Below, one piece after another: positions 1-5,225 of a stretch of 6,231 nucleotides of DNA. Origin of the DNA: Parachlamydiaceae bacterium. Lineage in GTDB: Bacteria; Chlamydiota; Chlamydiia; Chlamydiales; Parachlamydiaceae. The DNA lies in the NCBI GenBank assembly GCA_013815395.1, contig JACDGH010000160.1, positions 1 to 6,231 on the forward strand, given 5' to 3'. The position numbers and the translations under genes were made by a program. The notes beneath the pieces were generated by a model. It saw nothing but the letters and a program-made list of their open reading frames with translations, had not been told where the DNA came from and ran no database searches. Numbering within the stretch: the stretch's first letter is position 1; the number at the start of each line of letters is the position of its first letter.

Positions 1-2
1 CG

Positions 3-710
3 AGAGAACGGTTAGATGATGCCGTTTATTCAGCTATTAGTTTCCCTCAGGCCATCTCGAAAATGGTTGTAGATTATCTGGAGGAATATCCAAGTTTTGG
101 AGAAAGCGAATGGACGGCTCTTTGTGAAAGAGTTGATCCCGCCCCTCCTCTTCCTCACGATTTTTCTGATATTTGGAATGGACCATGCCCTATTTATTCA
201 GGAAAGAAAATAAGCGAGACTCACATGCTCGTCTACATTCCTGCTACAGTTGACGGAAAGCCTTTTACATTAAAGAAGCTAGGGGAGATTGCCAAGCGCT
301 TTTTTCCGCAAAATGATAGTGGTTATAGTCATATTTGGTCTGGTATTAACGATGAACTAGGAGATAAGTCAATCAAATCCCGTTGGGTGTTGATGACAAA
401 AGATGTCCTTCCAGGAAGCAGAAATAAAAGTTATGCTGAACAACAAAAAACTGTTGACAGATTGGCTAAAAAATCTTTAGTTTACAAAGTTCCTGGTACC
501 TTAGAAGCTGCCACTTGTATTTTAGTACAATATTTTTTTGATTCGAAAACACGCTTATTTAATGATGAGCCATTGACCTATACGCGCTGTAAAGAGAAAG
601 TTCGAGGCTATCAAACAGTTGTTGGGGGCTTTGCCCCGGCTGGCCTCGACGTCTTCCGCAGCCACTCTGACTACGACAGCATTGGCGTTGCGGCCCTGCG
701 GAAGTTCTGA
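3..710 (+). CDS. Partial C-type-lectin-like variable protein, putative DGR target (5' end outside window)
   Basis: The frame is open from base 3 to the TGA at 708-710, giving 235 visible residues. The ATG at 63 is probably internal, because 20 in-frame codons precede it without a stop and I see no ribosome binding site before it. No signal peptide or membrane segment is visible. The middle carries motifs I recall from a multicopy family in amoeba-associated bacteria: a THMLVYIPATVDGKPFTL stretch, then WVLMTKDVLPGSR, then YTRCKEK. The protein ends in GGFAPAGLDV, a short polar segment and IGVAALRKF. A hypervariable segment just before a conserved GF/R-K-F-like tail is the architecture of C-type-lectin (formylglycine-generating-enzyme-like) targets of diversity-generating retroelements. 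If so, it would be a ligand-binding protein diversified at its C-terminus. The coding call is firm; the fold and DGR role are inferred. The N-terminal domain, ligand and location cannot be judged. Confidence 0.72.
   Translation, partial: RERLDDAVYSAISFPQAISKMVVDYLEEYPSFGESEWTALCERVDPAPPLPHDFSDIWNGPCPIYSGKKISETHMLVYIPATVDGKPFTLKKLGEIAKRFFPQNDSGYSHIWSGINDELGDKSIKSRWVLMTKDVLPGSRNKSYAEQQKTVDRLAKKSLVYKVPGTLEAATCILVQYFFDSKTRLFNDEPLTYTRCKEKVRGYQTVVGGFAPAGLDVFRSHSDYDSIGVAALRKF
642..689 (+). other. Putative DGR variable region (VR core)
   Basis: Sixteen codons in a row end in C or T. Those at 648-680 read Asp-Val-Phe-Arg-Ser-His-Ser-Asp-Tyr-Asp-Ser, with ten of eleven ending in C. Every one can be derived from AAC or AAT by changing only the adenines, the substitution pattern left by adenine-specific DGR mutagenesis of a template rich in Asn codons. 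By hand count, bases 618-707 are 58/90 G+C against 32/90 for the preceding 90 bases. The GC-rich, apparently constant end at 684-704 would match the position of the initiation-of-mutagenic-homology site. No template repeat was found in this window on either strand, so the call rests on codon pattern, position and composition. Confidence 0.55.
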
Positions 711-733
711 GGTCATTGGTTTTTGGTAAATTG

Positions 734-766
734 CCCTTTGATAAAGGGTTTTGTTTTTTTGTTTTT
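734..766 (+). terminator. Rho-independent terminator after the variable protein gene
   Basis: A 6-bp perfect stem (CCCTTT at 734-739 pairing with AAAGGG at 743-748, loop GAT) is followed by a T-rich tract at 749-766 interrupted by two G residues. It lies 24 bases after the TGA at 710 in the correct orientation. The stem is short but the U-tract is long. In some DGRs a hairpin just downstream of the VR helps target retrohoming, so a second role is possible, although the 3-base loop is unlike the 4-base loops I recall for those elements. Confidence 0.7.
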
Positions 767-810
767 TGGTTCTTGATTTAGCGACTTTGGAAGTAAACAA
801 CAATGGCCAT

Positions 811-859
811 TCAATGTGATTAAATTTCACTTTTAACATATGCATTTTAATCACATTGA
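811..859. repeat. Perfect 14-bp inverted repeat with 21-base loop
   Basis: TCAATGTGATTAAA at 811-824 is exactly the reverse complement of TTTAATCACATTGA at 846-859. The loop at 825-845 is AT-rich. No T-tract follows on either side, so it does not look like a simple intrinsic terminator. It could be an RNA or cruciform hairpin, a protein-binding palindrome, or the ends of a small degenerate insertion. The function is unknown. Confidence 0.7.
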
Positions 860-1119
860 TTTCGTACCCAGTAAGCATTTTTTACTGCTTGAGATAATGT
901 ATGCTGGTTTGCATGAGATAAAATTCCCAAATAGGACTGCAGTCTTTGATTTTCATCATGGAATAGCTTTTTATTTGTTTTGTGATGAAATTAATAGGCT
1001 TGTAAAGAAAAGGAACTAAACATCGAAACATAAGAAATTGCATCTAGGCATTAGGATACATTAGGATCATTTATGGATGAAGATGTAGGTACAAGTGTGG
1101 ATGCCCCCGGTCTACTAAG

Positions 1120-1138
1120 TTTCCCTCTCCAAGGGAAA
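1120..1138. repeat. Short hairpin, 7-bp stem
   Basis: TTTCCCT at 1120-1126 pairs perfectly with AGGGAAA at 1132-1138 across a 5-base loop. There is no adjacent T-tract on either strand, so a terminator role is not supported. It sits about 30 bases left of the larger palindromic element and may belong to the same repetitive block. Confidence 0.45.
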
Positions 1139-1168
1139 GAAAGTATGATATAAATAGAAAAAAATAAA

Positions 1169-1340
1169 GGCACAGATCGGAAAGCTTAAACACAAAGACA
1201 CGAAAGCACAAAGATACAAAAGGAGATCTATTATTAAAATAATATCTTATTATTAAAACACATCTATTATAGAGAAGATTTCTTCTTTGTATCTCTGTAT
1301 TCCTTCGTGCCTTTGTGCTTAATTATTTCCAATCTGTGCC
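1169..1340. repeat. 172-bp palindromic repeat element (MITE-like), about 60-base imperfect inverted arms
   Basis: The ends are perfect 9-bp inverted repeats (GGCACAGAT at 1169-1177 and ATCTGTGCC at 1332-1340). Homology continues inward through GGAAA, CACAAAG, CACGAA and AGATACAAA blocks, so the left arm (about 1169-1226) and right arm (about 1280-1340) pair with a few mismatches and small indels. The centre is AT-rich, with TTATTAAAA-type direct repeats near 1230-1258. There is no open reading frame of note and no clear target-site duplication. The arms contain a CACAAAGNCACGAA-type motif that I recall as a dispersed intergenic repeat in various bacteria. It ends 23 bases after the BON gene's stop and could fold as a long hairpin at the 3' end of that transcript. 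Confidence 0.65.
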
Positions 1341-1363
1341 CTCAAGACTATGATTTTGAATAC

Positions 1364-2515
1364 TTATTTTTTGGCAGAAACCTTGTTGTTTACTTTTTTT
1401 ACGCCTTCGATTTTTTCAATTTCAAAAACAAAAGGGACAAACTCATCGGCGTTGCTTACAAAGCCTCCAAGAGTTACGACTCCGTTGGCTGTGATGATTG
1501 CCACGTCAGTAAAATCGCGATTATCAAGTTTCTCACGAATTTGGGCATTTATTTTTTTGTCATTATCCAATGCCGCATAATCTTTAGATTTTATACTACT
1601 TTTAGTTGCAGTCGAATTGTCAGCTGTTTTTGGCTGGTAATAAGCTAATTTTTTTGTATCAGTTACTTTAATATTGTTTATAACTTGCTTAACACCATCA
1701 ACCCTTTTAATATCTCTTTCAATCTTATCTTTGTCCTTTTGAGTATTGACGTATCCTGTCAAGGTGACAACACCATCATTTAGCTCAAAAGAAATGTTTT
1801 GATTTCCGTCAGAAATATAACCATAAAGATTTTCATACACATTTTTTGAAACTGCCTGATCCTTATCTAGAGATGACGTTTCGGATGTTAGCTCTTGTTC
1901 CTCATTACTTTTGTCTGATTGATAATCAGAGTCCATATTATCAGATCGTGAACTGGAATTTCCATATTCTGAACTATTCGCTAAAACATAACGTCCAGAT
2001 TCCATACCACGTGAATGTGATGAATTGTAGCGTCCCGAATCCATGCCGCTGGATTGTGAAGAATTGTTGCTTCTCGAATCCATTCCACGAGGTTGTGACG
2101 AATTGTAACGATCCGAGTCCAGTGAAGAACCGGATCGTTCAGATTGTACGCCTTGAGGTTGTGATGAATTATAACTATCCGAGTTCATTCTTCCAGATTG
2201 TGACGAATTGTAGCGTCCTGAATCCATGCCGCTAGATTGTGAAGAACTAGAGCGCTCAGCCTGTAAACCACGATATTGTGAAGAATTGTAGCTTCCCGAA
2301 TCCATACCACGTGACTGCGTTGAATTATAATGTTCAGAATCCATACTATTGAATTGTGGGGAAGTATAGCGTCCCGAATCCATATCGCTAGATTGTGAAG
2401 TGCCAGCGCTTCCGGCACCCGATTGATATTGACCATACTGACCATTTTGACTATATGGCTCAGCCATTAACATTGTAAAAGATCCTAAGAGCATGATGCT
2501 GAATATTTTTTTCAT
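1364..2515 (-). CDS. Secreted BON-domain protein with Ser-rich 13-residue tandem repeats
   Basis: This 383-residue protein is probably periplasmic or attached to the envelope. Residues 1-18 form a signal peptide (MKK, a hydrophobic core, and likely cleavage after LMA). A Gln/Gly/Tyr/Ser-rich linker follows, then about eleven 13-residue repeats at 44-182. Residues 183-215 are Ser/Asp/Glu-rich. Two BON domains close the protein: one at about 216-286, with the core NDGVVTLTGYVNTQ and DGVKQVINNI, and one at about 316-383, with ANGVVTLGGFVSN and EGVKKVNNKV. BON domains occur in OsmY-type periplasmic proteins and are thought to bind phospholipid or the envelope, so an envelope-stress or surface role is inferred. 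A ribosome binding site (GAGG) five bases before the ATG supports the start. The repeat tract resembles a flexible, low-complexity stalk. I know no characterised protein with this exact architecture. Confidence 0.85.
   Translation of the reverse strand: MKKIFSIMLLGSFTMLMAEPYSQNGQYGQYQSGAGSAGTSQSSDMDSGRYTSPQFNSMDSEHYNSTQSRGMDSGSYNSSQYRGLQAERSSSSQSSGMDSGRYNSSQSGRMNSDSYNSSQPQGVQSERSGSSLDSDRYNSSQPRGMDSRSNNSSQSSGMDSGRYNSSHSRGMESGRYVLANSSEYGNSSSRSDNMDSDYQSDKSNEEQELTSETSSLDKDQAVSKNVYENLYGYISDGNQNISFELNDGVVTLTGYVNTQKDKDKIERDIKRVDGVKQVINNIKVTDTKKLAYYQPKTADNSTATKSSIKSKDYAALDNDKKINAQIREKLDNRDFTDVAIITANGVVTLGGFVSNADEFVPFVFEIEKIEGVKKVNNKVSAKK
1970..2386 (-). repeat. In-frame 39-bp tandem repeats in the BON protein gene
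   Basis: About eleven degenerate units encode variants of GMDSGRYNSSQSR (13 residues) at residues 44-182. Most units match at MDS, Y-N-S-S-Q and a terminal R or S. One unit (GVQSERSGSS, residues 122-131) and its neighbour are together four residues short, indicating an internal deletion that kept the frame. Such arrays can change copy number by slippage or recombination, here always in frame. The repetition also leaves long open frames on both strands, which are not genes. Confidence 0.85.
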
Positions 2516-2520
2516 TTTTC

Positions 2521-2524
2521 CCTC
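2521..2524 (-). promoter_or_regulatory. Ribosome binding site of the BON protein gene
   Basis: On the minus strand this reads GAGG followed by GAAAA and the ATG at 2515, a good Shine-Dalgarno match with five-base spacing. It fixes the start at the residue that begins the signal peptide. Confidence 0.7.
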
Positions 2525-2627
2525 ATATATTAAAGGTTAATAAACAAAACATTAAAAATTTGTGATGATAAAAATTTAGGCTAATGCAGAAATAGGAAGA
2601 TTTAGAGCTATTTACGTATATAATCTA

Positions 2628-2656
2628 TATGTATATGAGAGCGGGATAACTATCAA
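2628..2656 (-). promoter_or_regulatory. Weak candidate promoter for the BON protein gene
   Basis: In the 178-base gap between the phosphofructokinase gene and the BON gene, the minus strand shows TTGATA (2651-2656, five of six matches to the -35 consensus). After 15-17 bases comes an AT-rich TATACATATAG stretch that could supply a -10. I see no hairpin terminator after the phosphofructokinase gene, so read-through into the BON gene is also possible. Confidence 0.25.
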
Positions 2657-2693
2657 TATTTATTTTTAATTTGTATAAGATTGCCATAGCATC

Positions 2694-4364
2694 TTACTGT
2701 TGATTTCCCTTCTCTAACGAAAGAGTTTGGGTGATTGAATCGGAGATTTGGGAAGGTCCAAAAAATTGAATTGGGCCTGGGCTGATATAATCGTCTTTCA
2801 AGGCCCAATCGTTACGGGATTTTTTAAAATTTAAAAATGGTTGGCTTGAAAGATTCACAAGTGCTTTGGTGATAACTGGTTTAAGTTGGCCATGACGGAG
2901 TTCTATATTCATCAAAGATGTTAAAGGGATAGCGGCAGCAGTCCATTGATCAACTGATTTTGTTAGATCTTGAATAACGCTCATAAAACCAGTGGCTTTT
3001 GAATCGATCAAAAGCGCTGCAACATGTCCAAGAGCATAACAATATTGGCAATCAAAATTTGAAGGTAGGCAAGAACGCCCCTCATAACCGCAGAAGAGTG
3101 GCTGAGCATTAAATGAGCCTTTGTAAATCCCCTTCTGTTTAAGGTCTTTTAATTTAAAAGCCACTAGTTCTATGAAGAGACGTTCAGTTTCAATTTTGGA
3201 AACTTGCACATTTCCGTGAGGGTCTCGACCAATAAGCATTTGGGTTTGAATTTCAGAGGGTATCATTTGAAAACATTGCTTTGAATTTATCGAAAGAAGC
3301 TCTGAGATGTACTTTGTTTTTTCATCCTTGCTAACAATCTCTTCAATCTTAGCATGATGCTGCTTTTCGTGAGATAGTAGAGCATTTAGCTCATTAATAA
3401 GTATTTGGAATTCGAGAATGAATTCGATGACTCCTTCGGGAATAAGAATGACTCCGAAATCTTTTCCTTGCTTTGCCCTTGAACATATGATATCGCATAT
3501 CTCAGAAACGATTATATCAATATTTTTTTTGTCATCACTGATCTCTTCAGCGATAAGAGCAATATTTGGGTGGGTTTGGAGTGCGCATTCTAACGTAATA
3601 TGTGAAGCAGAGCGTCCCATCAGCTTAATGAAATAATAGTATTTTTTAGCTGAAAGGGCATCGCGCATGATGTTGCCGATAATATCTGAATATGTTTTAG
3701 TGGCCGTATCGAATCCAAAAGAAATTTCCACCTCACCATTTTTTAAATCGCCATCAATAGTTTTTGGCACACCTACGACATTGGTTTTGCATTGATGGGA
3801 TGTGAAATATTCAGCCAGTAGTGCTGCATTTGTATTGGAATCATCTCCTCCAATAACCACTAAGCCATCAAGATTCATAGAGCTAACCGTAGCTTCGGCA
3901 GCAGCGAATTGTTCAGGCGATTCGATTTTTGTTCGTCCCGATCCGATGATATCAAAACCGCCTTGATTTCGGTATTGTCCTAAGAGATTCTCCGTTATTT
4001 CGATCGATTTATTGTTTATGATTCCCGCTGGCCCATCAAGAAAGCCAAATAAGGTTGAATTGGCATTGAGTTTTTTAAGCGCATCGTAAAGTCCACTAAT
4101 AACATTATGCCCTCCAGGGGCTTGCCCGCCGGATAACACCACTCCAACTCTCAATGGCAGGTGGTCAGTAAGTTTACCCGTTACGATTTTTTGAGGCACT
4201 AAATGATTGGTATGAGGAAATAAGGGTGCTATTTCAGAAGAAATAGGACTTAGAGATTTTCCAAAAACGGATTCAAGATGGCATTGCGAAATGTTTTTTA
4301 AGGAATTGGGAAGTTGGGGTTTGTAATTTAAGCGGACTTGCTGCAATTGACTTAAAGCGTACAT
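2694..4364 (-). CDS. pfp: Diphosphate-dependent phosphofructokinase (PPi-PFK, long beta-like type)
   Basis: The enzyme interconverts fructose 6-phosphate and fructose 1,6-bisphosphate in the cytosol, using PPi instead of ATP. The 556 residues fit the long PFP class of chlamydiae, spirochaetes and plants. Visible motifs are GGQAPGGHN (79-87, phosphate-binding loop), GGDDSNTNA (172-180), PKTIDGDLK (200-208, catalytic Asp), MGRSAS (249-254), PEG (309-311) and GYEGRS (426-431, sugar-phosphate binding). In this superfamily the second Asp of GGDD and the Lys of PKTIDGD mark PPi rather than ATP use. The ATG lies seven bases after the stop of the hydrolase gene, with an AGAGGA ribosome binding site overlapping that stop, which suggests co-translation. 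The reaction is reversible, so it may also serve gluconeogenesis. The gene is complete; C. trachomatis homologues are annotated pfkA. Confidence 0.93.
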   Translation of the reverse strand: MYALSQLQQVRLNYKPQLPNSLKNISQCHLESVFGKSLSPISSEIAPLFPHTNHLVPQKIVTGKLTDHLPLRVGVVLSGGQAPGGHNVISGLYDALKKLNANSTLFGFLDGPAGIINNKSIEITENLLGQYRNQGGFDIIGSGRTKIESPEQFAAAEATVSSMNLDGLVVIGGDDSNTNAALLAEYFTSHQCKTNVVGVPKTIDGDLKNGEVEISFGFDTATKTYSDIIGNIMRDALSAKKYYYFIKLMGRSASHITLECALQTHPNIALIAEEISDDKKNIDIIVSEICDIICSRAKQGKDFGVILIPEGVIEFILEFQILINELNALLSHEKQHHAKIEEIVSKDEKTKYISELLSINSKQCFQMIPSEIQTQMLIGRDPHGNVQVSKIETERLFIELVAFKLKDLKQKGIYKGSFNAQPLFCGYEGRSCLPSNFDCQYCYALGHVAALLIDSKATGFMSVIQDLTKSVDQWTAAAIPLTSLMNIELRHGQLKPVITKALVNLSSQPFLNFKKSRNDWALKDDYISPGPIQFFGPSQISDSITQTLSLEKGNQQ

Positions 4365-4366
4365 AA

Positions 4367-4373
4367 TTCCTCT
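4367..4373 (-). promoter_or_regulatory. Ribosome binding site of pfp overlapping the upstream stop codon
   Basis: AGAGGAA on the minus strand shares bases with the TAG stop of the hydrolase gene at 4372-4374 and lies just before the ATG at 4364. Ribosomes finishing the hydrolase would reach this site directly, a typical arrangement for translational coupling. Confidence 0.6.
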
Positions 4374-5175
4374 AGTTTAAACATAATGTATCTACAAACC
4401 ATTGACAAGTTTTATCAAGGGCAATTAATTGTTCTTTCGGATCTGAAAAATCGTGATCGCCTCCTGGCAAACGGATAAATTTATTTTTACCCATTACATT
4501 TTGACGTCGCAATAAATACCTATTAGCATGCTCAATATTAATGATATTGTCCAATTCTCCATGAATATGCAAGAGTGGAGAGGATTCTAATCCCTTTAGC
4601 TCTTCTTCCATTTTGACGCTGAATAATTGCTTTAAGAAATCATGTCCTGGAATTTGCCCATTGATACTCATCATGCAATTGCGATCCTCAGGGCTCAATT
4701 CTATAGAGTTAAGAATTTTCCATTGATCCTCCCACTGGCTCGTGTCGTAAAGAGGTGCCCAAGTACATATACTTTTAATTCCCCCATGACGCCGCGCAGC
4801 AATAAGAGCAACTGTACCACCGATGGATCGACCGAATAAGCCGATACATGATTGGTCTATATAAGGATCTTTCTCTAAGAAATCTAATCCTTTTAAAGCA
4901 TCACTTACTTCCCCATCAAGCGTCATGTCGGCAAAATCACCTTCACTATCGCCTGAGCCGCGAAAATCAATACGCAAAGAAGCTATGCCTGCCTTAGCGA
5001 GCATTTGAGCAAGAATTACATAGAGTCGATATTTGCCTGTTTTGTGTCCGGCCAACCCATGACACATCAATAGGGCGGGATAATTTTTTACATGAATTGG
5101 ACGATGCAGGATCCCAAATATTTTTTGACCGAAGTTTTCAAGAACAACGCTTTCTCTTGTTTCTGAATTAATCAT
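4372..5175 (-). CDS. Alpha/beta hydrolase (serine esterase or acylaminoacyl-peptidase-like)
   Basis: A 267-residue single-domain alpha/beta hydrolase, probably cytosolic since no signal peptide is seen. Counting from the ATG at 5175, CHGLAGHK (38-45) forms the oxyanion region, DFRGSGDSEGDF (70-81) follows, the nucleophile is Ser117 in the elbow GRSIGG, the acid is likely Asp209 in HGELDNII, and the base is His241 in GGDHDF. The triad is complete, so the enzyme should be active, probably on an ester or acyl substrate that cannot be named. I prefer the ATG at 5175 because AGGA lies just upstream. A TTG at 5196 would add seven residues but has no ribosome binding site. It lies 50 bases after the serine dehydratase gene and 7 before pfp. 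I recall a hydrolase (CT206) next to pfkA genes in C. trachomatis, so this pairing appears old within Chlamydiae. Confidence 0.87.
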   Translation of the reverse strand: MINSETRESVVLENFGQKIFGILHRPIHVKNYPALLMCHGLAGHKTGKYRLYVILAQMLAKAGIASLRIDFRGSGDSEGDFADMTLDGEVSDALKGLDFLEKDPYIDQSCIGLFGRSIGGTVALIAARRHGGIKSICTWAPLYDTSQWEDQWKILNSIELSPEDRNCMMSINGQIPGHDFLKQLFSVKMEEELKGLESSPLLHIHGELDNIINIEHANRYLLRRQNVMGKNKFIRLPGGDHDFSDPKEQLIALDKTCQWFVDTLCLN

Positions 5176-5178
5176 GAT

Positions 5179-5183
5179 TCCTG
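5179..5183 (-). promoter_or_regulatory. Ribosome binding site deciding the hydrolase start
   Basis: The minus strand reads CAGGA, then ATC and the ATG at 5175. The alternative TTG at 5196 has only AT-rich sequence in front of it, so this site favours the shorter, 267-residue protein. Confidence 0.5.
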
Positions 5184-5225
5184 CCGCTAATAACAAAATA
5201 AAGATTATGGAAATTTAAGTGGACT

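Larger units (their letters stand above)
711..1363. other. Long intergenic region without a convincing gene
   Basis: About 650 bases separate the left-edge gene from the convergent BON-domain gene. I see no protein with recognisable motifs here. The longest frame noted is 840-1019 on the plus strand (59 codons from ATG, no ribosome binding site, starting inside an inverted repeat), and I recognise nothing in it. The region does hold the terminator at 734-766, a perfect inverted repeat at 811-859, a short direct repeat (CATTAGGA twice, near 1049-1066), a hairpin at 1120-1138 and a large palindromic element at 1169-1340. The density of inverted repeats and lack of genes suggest a junction where mobile or repetitive sequence has accumulated. 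Confidence 0.7.

Noticed and set aside
555..878. Minus-strand frame of 107 codons across the end of the left-edge gene
   Set aside because: It is antisense to the GC-rich 3' end of a supported gene, crosses the terminator hairpin, and shows no motif or ribosome binding site.
1073..1153. 26-codon frame beginning ATG GAT GAA GAT
   Set aside because: It is very short, has no ribosome binding site, runs through a hairpin, and has no recognisable product.
711..1363. Possible DGR template repeat, Avd gene or reverse transcriptase remnant downstream of the variable region
   Set aside because: I found no second copy of the GC-rich segment and no reverse-transcriptase motif (such as YxDD) in this stretch on either strand.
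1307..2445. Several open frames on both strands over the BON gene (1307-1648, 1350-1580, 1846-2235 plus; 2185-2445 minus)
   Set aside because: They are shadows of the repetitive BON gene; a repeat whose unit is a multiple of three keeps other frames open. None shows a domain.
2612..2636. AT-rich near-palindrome in the pfp-BON gap
   Set aside because: The pairing is imperfect and made of alternating A and T, expected by chance in such sequence.
3418..3636. Plus-strand frame within pfp
   Set aside because: It is antisense to the well-conserved MGRSAS region of phosphofructokinase and has no features of its own.
4642..4839. Plus-strand frame within the hydrolase gene
   Set aside because: It is antisense to the catalytic-serine region of an intact hydrolase.
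5176..5196. TTG start for the hydrolase, adding seven residues
   Set aside because: There is no ribosome binding site upstream, whereas the ATG at 5175 has AGGA just before it and begins where family similarity is expected.
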